Part shown: one piece after another, positions 47,114-56,313 of the stretch
How positions within the stretch are numbered: position 1 is the stretch's first letter
Layout of the letters: each line of letters starts with the position of its first letter
DNA from: Bradyrhizobium tropiciagri
GTDB taxonomy: Bacteria; Pseudomonadota; Alphaproteobacteria; Rhizobiales; Xanthobacteraceae
DNA length: 64,000 bases
Direction of reading: 5' to 3'
Assembly (NCBI RefSeq): GCF_018130505.1
Contig: NZ_JAFCKH010000004.1
Location: 1 to 64,000 of the forward strand
Translations under genes and position numbers: made by a program
Notes under the pieces: generated by a model
What the model was told of the DNA's origin: nothing
What the model saw: only the letters and a program-made list of their open reading frames with translations
Databases searched by the model: none

Positions 47114-48445
47114 ATGACCACCGACGCGATCAAGCCCGTTGCCCATCCCCATCATCAGCCCTGGTACAAGATCCTGTACGTCCAGGTGCTGATCGCGATC
47201 GTGGCGGGTGTCCTGATCGGATATTTCTATCCAAACCTCGGCAAGTCGCTGAAGCCGCTCGGCGACGGCTTCATCGCGCTGATCAAGATGATGATCGCGC
47301 CGGTGATCTTCTGCACCGTGGTGCACGGCATCTCCTCGATGGGCGACCTCAAGCGCGTCGGCCGCGTCGGGCTGAAGTCGCTGATCTATTTCGAGACGGT
47401 CTCGACGGTGGCGCTCGCGGTCGGCCTTCTGGTCGGCGAGGTGCTGCAGCCGGGCCACGGCTTCAACATCGATGCGTCCACGATCGATCCGAAGTCGGTC
47501 TCGACCTACGTGACGCAGGCCAAGGAGCAGGGCATCGTCGCGCATCTGATGGCGATCATCCCGGACAGCTATTTCGGCGCAGTGGCGCGCGGCGACCTGC
47601 TGCAGGTGCTGCTGATCTCGATCCTCTCCGGCTTCGCCATCGCCCTGATGGGCAAACCCGGCGAGCCGATCGCGGCGGCGATCGACAAGGCCGCGAAGAT
47701 GTTCTTCGGCATCATCCGCATCATCGTCCGCGTCGCGCCGATCGGCGCGTTCGGCGCCATGGCCTTCACCGTCGGCGCCTACGGCCTCGGCTCGCTGGTC
47801 AATCTGGCCGCGCTGATCGGCACCTTCTATCTCACCAGCATCCTGTTCGTGCTGATCGTGCTCGGCGCGATCGCGCGGTTGGCGGGCTTCTCGATCATCC
47901 GCTTCATCGCCTACATCAAGGACGAGCTCCTGATCGTGCTCGGCACCTCGTCGTCGGAGACGGTGCTGCCGCAGATGATCCAGAAGATGGAGCATCTCGG
48001 CGCCTCGCGCTCGGTGGTCGGCCTCGTGATCCCGACCGGCTACAGCTTCAATCTCGACGGCACCAACATCTACATGACGCTGGCGACGCTGTTCTTGGCG
48101 CAGGCCACCAACACGCATCTGACGATCTGGCAGGAGCTCGGCATTCTCGGTATCGCCATGATCACCTCGAAGGGCGCCTCCGGCGTCACCGGTGCCGGCT
48201 TCATCACGCTGGCGGCGACGCTGTCGATCGTGCCTGACATTCCGATCCAGTCGATCGCGATCCTGGTCGGCATCGACAAGTTCATGAGCGAATGCCGCGC
48301 GTTGACCAACCTGATCGGCAACGGTGTCGCCTGCGTCGTCATCAGCCTCTCGGAGGGCGAGCTCGACAAGGACGCGCTGCACGAGACCATGGCGCATCCG
48401 CTCGAGCTCGGCGAGGCGCTGGAGCCGGGCGCCAGCAGCAGCTAG
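47114..48445 (+). CDS. dctA: C4-dicarboxylate transport protein DctA
   Basis: The 443-residue symporter of the DAACS family has the signatures [37 protein letters not shown] (serine-rich reentrant loop) and [19 protein letters not shown], with a C-terminal [19 protein letters not shown]. It takes up succinate, malate and fumarate, the main carbon sources supplied to symbiotic bacteroids. dctB and dctD are not adjacent. I did not find a clean sigma-54 site upstream. Confidence 0.95.
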   Translation: MTTDAIKPVAHPHHQPWYKILYVQVLIAIVAGVLIGYFYPNLGKSLKPLGDGFIALIKMMIAPVIFCTVVHGISSMGDLKRVGRVGLKSLIYFETVSTVALAVGLLVGEVLQPGHGFNIDASTIDPKSVSTYVTQAKEQGIVAHLMAIIPDSYFGAVARGDLLQVLLISILSGFAIALMGKPGEPIAAAIDKAAKMFFGIIRIIVRVAPIGAFGAMAFTVGAYGLGSLVNLAALIGTFYLTSILFVLIVLGAIARLAGFSIIRFIAYIKDELLIVLGTSSSETVLPQMIQKMEHLGASRSVVGLVIPTGYSFNLDGTNIYMTLATLFLAQATNTHLTIWQELGILGIAMITSKGASGVTGAGFITLAATLSIVPDIPIQSIAILVGIDKFMSECRALTNLIGNGVACVVISLSEGELDKDALHETMAHPLELGEALEPGASSS

Positions 48446-48459
48446 GGCAGGGCGTACCG

Positions 48460-48570
48460 CCAAAACATGGAAAACAACCCCATGCAAAGTAGCCGGCGGC
48501 GACCGGCGCTCGAAACGGCCGCTTGACACGTCGGGCAACTCAGCGGCATAATTCCAGTATTCCGAAATTG
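48460..48570 (+). repeat. Intergenic repeat carrying a strong sigma-70-like promoter
   Basis: TTGACA at 48523-48528 and CATAAT at 48547-48552 are 18 bp apart. They are preceded by AACATGGAAAACAACCCCAT, a phrase I associate with a repeat in Bradyrhizobium genomes. The next gene downstream points the other way, so any transcript would be short or antisense to the CadC-like gene. Confidence 0.45.
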
Positions 48571-48640
48571 TGCAGGCGCCGATGCCGCCACCGCCCGGTG
48601 CTGCCACTCAGCGCTACAACTCCGTATGCCCGTAGTGCCG

Positions 48641-50188
48641 TCAGTCCGGTACGCCGGCCGCCTTCAGCGTCTCGACATAGGTCTTCGACATCGATTCCAG
48701 CGGAAACGGAATCCGTGACAGGAAGCCGGAGATCGTGAACTCCGGGTCCACCTTGAGCAGTTCGCGCGCCGTCTGGGTCGCGCGCTCGACATCGCCGGTC
48801 TTCACCAGCGCAACAATCAGGACGCGCAGCGCCACGGCGAAGCGGCGGTTCTGCGCCAGCGCCTTGTCCGCCCAGGTCACGGCCTCGGCAAAATTCTCAT
48901 CGAGCACCGCGCAGATCGCGAGCGCCGCCGCGGCGAACCAGCCACGCGGGTCGCGCGGGTTGAGCCGCTGCGCGCGCTCGATCATGGCGCGGCCGGCTTT
49001 CTGGTTGCCGCGCATCGCCTCGATCCAGCCGCCGAGCGTCAATGCCATCGCCGAGTTCGGGTTGATCGCGAGCGAGCGCTCGAACAATTCGCGCGCCGGC
49101 TCGATCTCGTCGGCCATGTTCCAGATCGCGAACGCCGCCATCCACAGCACCTGCGGATCGCCGGGCGCGAGCTCGACCGCGCGCCAGGCCTGCGCCACGG
49201 CGCGCTCGCGATAGGCGTCGTTCGGCTTGAGCCAGCCCTGGACATGGCGCATCGCATGGCAATAGGCCGATGCCGCGAGCGCCGGGGCATAGGCTGGGTC
49301 GAGCGCAAGCGCCCGGTCGAGGCAATCGAGCGCGGCGGTCATGCTCTCGGGCGTGAATTCGTAGCGCAGGCTGTAGGCGCGCAGCAGCAGGTCGTAGGCA
49401 TCGAGCTTGCCGGGCGGCGTCGTCCGCCGCCGCTCGGCCTCCGCGACCAGCAGCGTCGGCTCGATCGCGCCGACCACGCTTTCGGTGATGCGGTCCTGCA
49501 GGTCGAACACGTCGTCGGCCGCGCCGTCGAACCGGTCGGCCCACAGATGAGCGCCGGAGGCCGCGTCGATCAGCTGCCCGGTGATGCGCAGGCGGTCGCC
49601 GCCGCGACGGACGCTGCCTTCGAGCACATAGAAGACGCCGAGCTCGCGGCCGACCTGGCGGATGTCGACCGCCTTGCCCTTGTAGGTGAAGGCCGAGTTG
49701 CGCGCGATCACCGTCAGCCGGCTGCAACGGGCGAGCGCAGTGGTGATGTCCTCGGCGATCCCGTCGGCGAAATAGTCCTGCTCGGGGTCGCCGCTCATAT
49801 TGGTGAAGGGCAGCACCGCGATCGAAGGACCCTCGCTCGGCCGCGGAGCGGGCGTTGCCGGGGCCTGATCGGGTGCGGCGTCCTCCCTGACGTCGCCGAC
49901 GAAGCGCAGCCCCTTGCGGGGCAGGGTGCGGATCAGACGCTGCTCCTCGCCATTGTCGCCGATCGCCGTCCGCGCCGCATTGACCCGGCTGCTCAGCGTC
50001 GCTTCCGAGACGATCCGCCCATGCCAGACCGCCTCCAGCACCTCGTCGCGGCTGACCACCCGCTCGCGCGAGCGGATCAGGAACTCGATCAGGTCGAACA
50101 CCTGCGGCTCGACCGCCACCAGGGCACCGCCGCGGCGCAGCTCCCGGCGCTCCGGATCGAGGGTGAAGTCGTTGAAATAGTAGGGCAA
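48641..50188 (-). CDS. CadC-like regulator: winged helix, TolB-type segment and TPRs
   Basis: The 515-residue protein starts MPYYFNDFTLDPERRELRRG with an OmpR-type winged helix (residues 1-100; LIRTLPRKGLRFVGDV is its final strand). The linker is proline-rich. IAVLPFTNMSGDPEQDYFAD and GSVRRGGDRLRITGQLIDA form the TolB-N-like part found in this family. Six or so TPRs fill residues 250-500. No membrane segment is present, unlike CadC. Target genes are unknown; it may regulate itself or the divergent hydrolase. Confidence 0.88.
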   Translation of the reverse strand: MPYYFNDFTLDPERRELRRGGALVAVEPQVFDLIEFLIRSRERVVSRDEVLEAVWHGRIVSEATLSSRVNAARTAIGDNGEEQRLIRTLPRKGLRFVGDVREDAAPDQAPATPAPRPSEGPSIAVLPFTNMSGDPEQDYFADGIAEDITTALARCSRLTVIARNSAFTYKGKAVDIRQVGRELGVFYVLEGSVRRGGDRLRITGQLIDAASGAHLWADRFDGAADDVFDLQDRITESVVGAIEPTLLVAEAERRRTTPPGKLDAYDLLLRAYSLRYEFTPESMTAALDCLDRALALDPAYAPALAASAYCHAMRHVQGWLKPNDAYRERAVAQAWRAVELAPGDPQVLWMAAFAIWNMADEIEPARELFERSLAINPNSAMALTLGGWIEAMRGNQKAGRAMIERAQRLNPRDPRGWFAAAALAICAVLDENFAEAVTWADKALAQNRRFAVALRVLIVALVKTGDVERATQTARELLKVDPEFTISGFLSRIPFPLESMSKTYVETLKAAGVPD

Positions 50189-50351
50189 ATCTGAAAGTCC
50201 GGCGGCGGCTCGCTTGGCAGGTGGCGGAACCTAGCACAGCCATGCGGAAGCAAAAATCACGACGCTCTGAAGGCCAAATCCACGTCCTCTGAAAGCGGAC
50301 CGGGGCCGGCTCTGGCATAAGCGGCAAGACACGAGACGTAAGGAGATCGCC

Positions 50352-51392
50352 ATGTCCCAATCCATCAATCAGCAACGCCGTCGTTTCCTCGGCATCGCCG
50401 GCGGCATTCTCGCCGCGGCCAAGTTCGGCGTCATCGGATCGGCGCAGGCGCAGTCCAAGTCGGCGCTGCCCGCGATCAAGGTGGGCGGGCACACGTCGAT
50501 CGGCCCGGTCAAGCAGGTCAATGCCGGCGTGCTCGATGTCGGCTATGTCGAGATGGGGCCGGCCAGCGGTCCCGCGGTGATCCTGCTGCACGGCTGGCCG
50601 TACGATATCCACAGCTATGCCGACGTCGCGCCTGTCTTGGCCGAGGCCGGCTACCGCGTGATTGTGCCGCATCTGCGCGGCTATGGCACCACGCGCTTCC
50701 TCTCCGCCGATACGATGCGCAGCGGCCAGCCGGTCGCGGTCTCCGCCGACATCATCGCGCTGATGGATGCGCTGAAGATCGAGAAGGCCGTGCTCGGTGG
50801 CTACGACTGGGGTGCGCGCACCGCCAACATCATGGCCGTGCTGTGGCCCGAGCGCTGCAAGGCGATGGTCTCGGTGAGCGGTTACCTGATCGGCAGCCAG
50901 GCCGCCGGCAAGATGCCGCTGCCGCCGAAGGCCGAGCTGCAATGGTGGTACCAGTTCTATTTCGCGACCGAGCGCGGCCGCGAGGGCTATGCCAAGAACC
51001 GGCACGATTTCGCGAAGCTGATCTGGCAGCTCGCCTCGCCGCAGTGGAAGTTCGACGACGCCACCTATGACCGCAGCGCGGCTGCCTTCGAGAACCCCGA
51101 CCACGTCGACATCGTGATCCACAATTACCGCTGGCGGCTCGGGCTTGCCGAGGGCGAAGCCAAGTACGATGCGTTCGAGAAGACGCTGGCGCAGACACCC
51201 GTGATTGCGATCCCGACCATCACGATGGAGGGCGACGCCAACGGCGCGCCGCATCCGGAGCCGGCGGCCTATGCCAGGAAGTTCTCCGGGCATTACGAGC
51301 ATCGCCAACTGCCCGGCGCCATCGGCCACAATCTGCCGCAGGAAGCGCCGCAGGAGTTCACCCAGGCGATCATCGACGTCAGCAAGGTTTGA
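50352..51392 (+). CDS. Exported alpha/beta hydrolase with aspartate nucleophile (epoxide-hydrolase-like)
   Basis: The 346-residue protein has a twin-arginine signal (QQRRRFLGIAGGILAAAKF) cut near AQAQS. The fold shows LLHGWPYDIHSYADVAPVLA (oxyanion region HGWP), a nucleophile elbow GGYDWGART with Asp152, and a late histidine in GAIGHNLPQEAPQEF. An aspartate nucleophile with the W-G-x-R pattern is typical of epoxide hydrolases and dehalogenases. It is exported folded. The cytochrome P460 gene follows 19 bp later, so they may act together in the periplasm. Confidence 0.87.
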   Translation: MSQSINQQRRRFLGIAGGILAAAKFGVIGSAQAQSKSALPAIKVGGHTSIGPVKQVNAGVLDVGYVEMGPASGPAVILLHGWPYDIHSYADVAPVLAEAGYRVIVPHLRGYGTTRFLSADTMRSGQPVAVSADIIALMDALKIEKAVLGGYDWGARTANIMAVLWPERCKAMVSVSGYLIGSQAAGKMPLPPKAELQWWYQFYFATERGREGYAKNRHDFAKLIWQLASPQWKFDDATYDRSAAAFENPDHVDIVIHNYRWRLGLAEGEAKYDAFEKTLAQTPVIAIPTITMEGDANGAPHPEPAAYARKFSGHYEHRQLPGAIGHNLPQEAPQEFTQAIIDVSKV

Positions 51393-51411
51393 GCGGCTCG
51401 GACAGCAGATC

Positions 51412-51921
51412 ATGAAACAGGGTTTGAAATGGGCAGCTGCCGCAATCGCGGCAGCCTGCATCAGCGCCGCATTGCCGTTTGCCATCGGGCATGCCGATGA
51501 CGCGGCGTTGGCATCGCCGATCTTCGGCGTGAAAATCCCCGCCGGCTATCGCGACTGGAAGCTGATCGCGGTCGGCGAAGAGACCGGGCTCGATGAGCTG
51601 CGCGGTGTGCTCGGCAACGGCACCGCCGTGAAGGCCTATCAGGACAGTAAGACCCCGTTCCCCGACGGCACGGTGCTGGTCAAGCTGGCCTGGAAGCGCA
51701 AGCCGGTTGACGGCCTCAACGGTGCCTTCATCACGGGGCCGGCGACCACCGTCCAGGTCATGGTCAAGGATTCCGTCAAATACGCCGCGACCGGCGGCTG
51801 GGGTTTTGGCCGCTTCATCGACGGAAAGCCGGTCGACGCCGCCCAGCACGAGACCTGCTTCGCCTGCCATGAGGCGCATGCCAAGGATCAGGACTTCGTC
51901 TTCACGCATTACGCGCGGTGA
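51412..51921 (+). CDS. Cytochrome P460 family protein
   Basis: The 169-residue protein has a signal peptide (KWAAAAIAAACISAALPFAI, cut near HADD). A beta-rich domain with IPAGYRDWKLIAVGEETGLD, DGTVLVKLAWKRKPVDGLNG and GGWGFGRFIDGKPVD carries a C-terminal heme site, Cys149-Phe-Ala-Cys152-His153. The layout is that of cytochrome P460/c'-beta proteins, which oxidise hydroxylamine or bind NO. It is 19 bp after the hydrolase stop in the same direction. Confidence 0.9.
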   Translation: MKQGLKWAAAAIAAACISAALPFAIGHADDAALASPIFGVKIPAGYRDWKLIAVGEETGLDELRGVLGNGTAVKAYQDSKTPFPDGTVLVKLAWKRKPVDGLNGAFITGPATTVQVMVKDSVKYAATGGWGFGRFIDGKPVDAAQHETCFACHEAHAKDQDFVFTHYAR

Positions 51922-51974
51922 GAGCTCGTCAATCTGTTGCGACGACGGGACTAACAGGGGGGAGTACGAGATCC

Positions 51975-52112
51975 ACCCACGTCGTCGTCCCGGCGTTCGC
52001 CGGGACCCATAACCACCGAAGGTTATTGTTGCGCAACGCTGTGGCCAAAGCTCGCTTCAACAACCGGGCCCTGTGGTTATGGGTCCCGGCTTTCGCCGGG
52101 ACGACGCGTGGA
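51975..52112. repeat. Long inverted-repeat element (GTCGTCCCGGC type)
   Basis: CCACGTCGTCGTCCCGGCG at the left and GCCGGGACGACGCGTGG at the right are inverted copies. Both flanks also have GGTTATGGGTCCCGG-like arms, around a central part of about 60 bp. The 138-bp element has the look of a MITE-like or intergenic palindrome. It occupies most of the P460-to-ArsC gap. Confidence 0.82.
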
Positions 52113-52216
52113 GAGATGTGCCGCCAATATCGATGTGGAGACCGGCCGCGTCCGATCTGGCGCGGCGATTGCGGCGGGGCTAGTTTCCTCGCCGCAATCG
52201 CATGCGGGGAACGGCA

Positions 52217-52582
52217 GTGACCATCACCATCTACGGCATCAAGAACTGCGACACCATGAAGAAGGCGCGGGCCTGGCTCGACGATCACGGCGTCGCCTAC
52301 GACTTCCACGATTACAAGACGGCCGGCATCGGCAAGGACAAGCTCAAGCAGTGGAGCGAGGAGGTCGGCTGGGAAACGCTGCTCAACCGCGCCGGCACCA
52401 CCTTCAAGAAGCTGCCCGATGCCGACAAGGAAGGTCTCAACGAGCGCAAGGCGCTTGCGCTGATGGAAGCGCAGCCGTCGATGATCAAGCGTCCGGTGCT
52501 CGACCTTGGCCCGAAGCGCGTGGTCGGTTTCAAGCCGGATATCTACGCCAAGGAAGTCCCGGCGAAGGCGCGCAAGAAGTAG
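52217..52582 (+). CDS. ArsC/Spx family protein (YffB-like)
   Basis: I choose GTG 52217, with GGGGA 6 bases upstream, giving 121 residues; ATG 52202 is the alternative. The N-terminus ITIYGIKNCDTMKKARAWLD carries a single active-type cysteine (Cys11). EGLNERKALALMEAQPSMIK and RPVLDLGPKRVVGFKPDIY match the YffB branch, with RP in the glutathione-binding region. YffB-like proteins are glutathione-dependent thiol reductases rather than arsenate reductases. No arsenic genes are nearby. Confidence 0.88.
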   Translation: MTITIYGIKNCDTMKKARAWLDDHGVAYDFHDYKTAGIGKDKLKQWSEEVGWETLLNRAGTTFKKLPDADKEGLNERKALALMEAQPSMIKRPVLDLGPKRVVGFKPDIYAKEVPAKARKK

Positions 52583-52871
52583 ACACCACGAGACAAGCGC
52601 GGAGCAAAATCGACCCGTTGCGGACAAAGGTTGGGGGAGGACGGTCGAGGGCGGCTACCGGGCGTTAGATTCGACCCAGTGGGGTGCGTACTCATAAATC
52701 CGAGATGTCAGCTTTCGAGGGCTAAGCCGCCACGCGACCCCGTGCCCATGGATGTCGCTTGTGACCCGGAGCAGACATCGGCTAAAATTGCGCCTATGCG
52801 ACCACAAACCCTTAAGGTTGCGTTGCCATTGTGGCGTTGCGCAATCGAACCCTGACACTACGGTGCAGCCC

Positions 52872-53099
52872 ATGTACCTCAGACCCGGCAATCTCGTTCG
52901 GCACAAGAGCGGCGGCCCAATCATGATGATCGACGATCCAGTGTCGATGGAGGGAATGTGGGGGAGCAATAATGATCCCCAGCACCAATGCACCTGGGTT
53001 GAGTGTGGAGTAAGGAAGTTTGGCACATTTCGAGCCACGCAATTGAAGTGTGTTTATGCGAATGGAACGCCGCGCGACTATCACGAAGGGCTAGTCTAG
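52872..53099 (+). CDS. YodC family protein (DUF2158)
   Basis: This 75-residue protein starts MYLRPGNLVRHKSGGPIMMI, the core DUF2158 pattern G-x-x-V-x-x-K-S-G-G-P-x-M, followed by CTWVECGVRKFGTFRATQL. Homologues are short, beta-rich and uncharacterised. GC content is below that of the flanking operons. It lies in a 2-kb accessory stretch of small genes, so it may be recently acquired. Confidence 0.8.
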   Translation: MYLRPGNLVRHKSGGPIMMIDDPVSMEGMWGSNNDPQHQCTWVECGVRKFGTFRATQLKCVYANGTPRDYHEGLV

Positions 53100-53231
53100 T
53101 TTCCAAGACTCTCGCTTTTGGCCTTGGGCAAGCGGGCCGCCTTGGTCGGCTTCTGATCCAACCGCGACAATTTTGATCTTCCAGGCGCGTTGGTTGCGAT
53201 CAACATTGGCGACTCGACGGGACGAGACAAG

Positions 53232-53531
53232 ATGACGGAAAACGAAAAGACGCTGTTGGTTGCTCTTGCCAATATGGTCGATCAATACCTCGACAGCTAC
53301 AGAGGATCTGTTGATCCACAGGCAGTGTCTGCCGCAGAACACGCGGTCAGGGCTCTGGCAGATTTCGGCATGATGAAGGTTCTCAGCTCGCGAGAAGCCC
53401 AATGGACGGACGCAGGGAGCAAGCTCTTGGTAGAAGCTCGCAGCACAATACTAAAGGACATTGGCTTAGAGGACATTAGCTCTCAAACGAAACGGGCGGG
53501 CGTCATCACCTTGAAGCCGAGAGACGGTTAG
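53232..53531 (+). CDS. Uncharacterised small protein
   Basis: I use ATG 53232 (99 residues); a TTG at 53190 would add 14. The sequence MTENEKTLLVALANMVDQYL is amphipathic and helical. It continues AAEHAVRALADFGMMKVLSS and WTDAGSKLLVEARSTILKD. I do not recognise the family. The soluble helical composition and average codon use suggest a real gene in the accessory stretch. Confidence 0.55.
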   Translation: MTENEKTLLVALANMVDQYLDSYRGSVDPQAVSAAEHAVRALADFGMMKVLSSREAQWTDAGSKLLVEARSTILKDIGLEDISSQTKRAGVITLKPRDG

Positions 53532-53680
53532 CGCCAGATGCGGCGTCCGCTTGTGGCGCTTAGCGGACCTGGGCTCAGAGTGCCGATATGGCTGCTTTCG
53601 GGAGGCTAGCCGACCAGGGTCAAGCGGGCCGCGATGGTCGGCTTATGACCCATTGCGGACGTTGCAGCGGTTCTGCTCGA

Positions 53681-53914
53681 TCAATCGCGGCGTTTACCCC
53701 ATGGCGTCTGCGACGCTTTTGCAACTAGGCACTCGTGACCAGACAGAAGTCGGTGCTCGCACTCAACCATTTCATTCTGCGCGACAGGCCAATCTTCGTC
53801 GTCGAGCGGTTGATCGAGGACGCGATACACATTTTGTGTCACAGGCTCTGCCTGGACTGGACGCCATACATCGGTGCCCTCGTTTCGCAGCTTAACATAG
53901 ATCACGGTCGGCAT
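53681..53914 (-). CDS. Small conserved protein (VWRPVQAE type)
   Basis: The 77-residue product MPTVIYVKLRNEGTDVWRPV QAEPVTQNVYRVLDQP (written in two parts) belongs to a family of short proteins, widespread in Proteobacteria, that share the LxxEGTxVWRPV pattern and a following VYRVL strand. Function is unknown. No partner genes are conserved nearby. The pattern makes it more reliable than its neighbours. Confidence 0.65.
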   Translation of the reverse strand: MPTVIYVKLRNEGTDVWRPVQAEPVTQNVYRVLDQPLDDEDWPVAQNEMVECEHRLLSGHECLVAKASQTPWGKRRD

Positions 53915-54032
53915 AGTCTCGGTTCTCCCTAGACCAATTGGTCCGCAGCCTTGTCGATATCAAACCAAATTCGACGTGTCGTCTATTGGCCGGCAACGGA
54001 CTTGCATCAGGCCGCCACGAGTTCTGCGTTCG

Positions 54033-54368
54033 TTAGATACTCTGGCGGATAGCTGCGTAGCTTGCATCAGTCCAAAAGTACTCGTGAATGGCAACCACGT
54101 CACAACGATCTGCCCTGGCTGCGCTCATTGCTTCTACTGTAAAGTGAACCCCCGCGAGCAGGGTCGGCCCGCGTGATGCCGGTATTTTCCCTAACGCGTG
54201 AGATACCGCGCGTCCTGTGACGACGCCATCGGGAAACACGAGAACAAACGAGTACTTCGCCACATTAGGGTTTGCGGCATATTGCTTCGCAAGCTTGGGG
54301 CCGAGCGCTTTCTTCATCGAAGGCGCATCGGCCGGAACGTCGCGCAAGACAGCGGGTTTGAGGCTCAT
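54033..54368 (-). CDS. Uncharacterised 111-residue protein
   Basis: The protein starts MSLKPAVLRDVPADAPSMKK and contains FVLVFPDGVVTGRAVSHALG and DVVAIHEYFWTDASYAAIRQ. These look like strands and helices of a small folded domain. No signal peptide or known motif is seen. Another frame overlaps on the same strand but has no such order. It lies in the accessory stretch next to degraded intergenic repeats. Confidence 0.5.
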   Translation of the reverse strand: MSLKPAVLRDVPADAPSMKKALGPKLAKQYAANPNVAKYSFVLVFPDGVVTGRAVSHALGKIPASRGPTLLAGVHFTVEAMSAARADRCDVVAIHEYFWTDASYAAIRQSI

Positions 54369-54602
54369 GACAATCCTGCTCGACGGCCACCACCGGAAGT
54401 AGCATTCGGGCGAATGGTAGCGATTTGGTTGGCAATTCGCGATCAGAAAGCGTCGGACGCATCACGGAAGCCCAAACATTGTGAATGTCCGGTAATGGCC
54501 CTTGGCGGACATTCACTTCGACATCTTCGATGTCTGCTTTTAAGGGCAATCCGGACCTTGCTATTGCCGTGCGTGCGTGTACCGGATCTATGAGTACATG
54601 CC
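54369..54602. other. Intergenic region with decayed repeat sequence
   Basis: The phrase GAATGTCCG...GGCGGACATTC, with related GCGGAC pieces near 52.61, 53.56 and 53.66 kb, resembles a dispersed intergenic repeat that has decayed. No gene is supported here. Confidence 0.45.
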
Positions 54603-55298
54603 CTAGATCAGCTCGATCGTGTCGGCCGTCGGCCGGTCCGCCGGCACGAACGCACGGTCGATCACCGCCAGCACGGTGACGACCGGCATCGCCTTCGGCG
54701 TCACGCCCATCAGATTGTGCAGCTGAAAACCGCCCTCGATGCTGATCGCCTTGTAGGAGCCGACGATCTGCTCGACCGCGGAGCCGCGGCCGAACGGCAG
54801 CAGCAGGCGTTCATAGGAGACGTCCTTGCCGTCGGCGTCCTGTACGGTCGAGACGGTGTAGGTCGGGCGCTTGCGTGCGAGGCACGCGCGATAGGATGCG
54901 ATGAGACGGGCGTAGCGCTGCGGGCCGATCGCGTCATCGAGATAGCGGTTGGTGCGCAACTCCGGATCGACGTGCTCGTTGCCATAGGCGGTGGTCAGCC
55001 GCGCGCCTTGCTGGGTGATCAGGAAGCGGGCGTCTTCGCCGTCGCCGACCACGTCGTACTTCATCATGTCGGCACGCTCGTCGGCGCTGCCGTCAGTGTG
55101 GAAATCGGACAGCACGGGAAGGGCGTCCGGCGAACGCAGCGCGCGCAGCCAGGCGTTCAGCAGCACGCGCTGCTTGATCGATTTGACGACGGATGGATCG
55201 GCACTTTCAAACGGCAAGGCGATGGCACTCGTTCTGAAATTCGCCAAAGCTTCGGCCGGAGGGCGGAAATATTCTGTGAAAATACCGAATTGGAGCAA
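54603..55298 (-). CDS. PAS_5 (DUF1488-like) domain protein
   Basis: The only usable start is a TTG at 55298, giving 231 residues with a weak ribosome-binding site. The central part, RYLDDAIGPQRYARLIASYR, then PTYTVSTVQDADGKDVSYER and LLLPFGRGSAVEQIVGSYKA, matches the PAS_5 domain, a family of single PAS modules in Alphaproteobacteria. Upstream, FRTSAIALPFESADPSVVKS starts the fold. No kinase or cyclase output is attached. It is divergent from the liv operon but not obviously linked to it. Confidence 0.72.
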   Translation of the reverse strand: MLQFGIFTEYFRPPAEALANFRTSAIALPFESADPSVVKSIKQRVLLNAWLRALRSPDALPVLSDFHTDGSADERADMMKYDVVGDGEDARFLITQQGARLTTAYGNEHVDPELRTNRYLDDAIGPQRYARLIASYRACLARKRPTYTVSTVQDADGKDVSYERLLLPFGRGSAVEQIVGSYKAISIEGGFQLHNLMGVTPKAMPVVTVLAVIDRAFVPADRPTADTIELI

Positions 55299-55536
55299 AT
55301 CACCGTTAATGGCCGCTTTCGCAGGGGCAAAGTGCGGCCGAATGCCATTCGACTAAGGATGAACCGGAACCGGGTAGGGCTGATGCCGCGGTGCAGCGCT
55401 TTCTGCCTTGCGTAACTCCCGCAGATGACGGCATATTCCGGCCCGGAGGCGGCGGGGCTCGGGACGGTTTCCAAGACGTCACGGGCACTCCGTCGGACAT
55501 GAAAAACAGGCCACGCGGGCGAGAGGCCTCGCGGCG

Positions 55537-56313
55537 ATGGCGCACGGGGGATTCTATTTGGCCGATGACTTCATTCTTGAAACCAACGGATTGACCAAGG
55601 AATTCGCGGGTTTCTTCGCCGTTCGCGACGTCGCGCTGAAGGTGCGTCGCGGCAGTATCCATGCGTTGATCGGGCCGAACGGCGCCGGCAAGACGACCTG
55701 CTTCAACCTCCTGACCAAGTTCTTGAAACCCTCGGCGGGCCAGATCCGCTACAAGGGACAGGACATCACGGCGATGCCGCCGGCCGACGTAGCGCGGCTC
55801 GGACTGGTCCGGTCATTCCAGATCTCGGCGGTGTTTCCGCATCTGACCGCGCTGGAAAACGTCCGCGTGGCGCTGCAGCGCCAGCACGGCGCCTCCTTCG
55901 ATTTCTGGCGCTCCAAGAGCGTGCTCGACCGCTTCAATCCGCGCGCCCATGAGCTGCTCAACGACGTGGGCCTGAGCGAATTCGCCAACACCCCGGCGGT
56001 CGAGATGCCGTATGGCCGCAAGCGCGCACTTGAGATTGCGACGACGCTGGCGCTCGACCCCGAGATGATGCTGCTCGACGAGCCGATGGCCGGCATGGGC
56101 CATGAGGACATCGACAAGATCGCGGCCCTGATCAAGCGGATCTCGGCCAAATACACCATCCTGATGGTCGAGCATAACCTCTCGGTGGTGGCCAACCTCT
56201 CCGACATCATCACCGTGCTGACGCGCGGGCAGGTGCTGGCGGAGGGCAATTACGCCGACCTCTCCAAGGACGAGCGCGTGAAGGAAGCCTATCTGGGAGC
56301 GGGTCATGGCTGA
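55537..56313 (+). CDS. livG: Branched-chain amino acid ABC transporter ATP-binding protein LivG
   Basis: The 258-residue ATPase has Walker A GPNGAGKTT, Walker B MLLDEPMAGMG and the switch His in ILMVEHNLSVV. The signature is the LivG-like YGRKRALEIATTLA. ITAMPPADVARLGLVRSFQ and VFPHLTALENVRVAL are typical of LivG. GAGG lies about 10 bases before the ATG. Its stop overlaps the livF start by 8 bases. It is the first gene of a five-gene operon. Confidence 0.92.
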   Translation: MAHGGFYLADDFILETNGLTKEFAGFFAVRDVALKVRRGSIHALIGPNGAGKTTCFNLLTKFLKPSAGQIRYKGQDITAMPPADVARLGLVRSFQISAVFPHLTALENVRVALQRQHGASFDFWRSKSVLDRFNPRAHELLNDVGLSEFANTPAVEMPYGRKRALEIATTLALDPEMMLLDEPMAGMGHEDIDKIAALIKRISAKYTILMVEHNLSVVANLSDIITVLTRGQVLAEGNYADLSKDERVKEAYLGAGHG

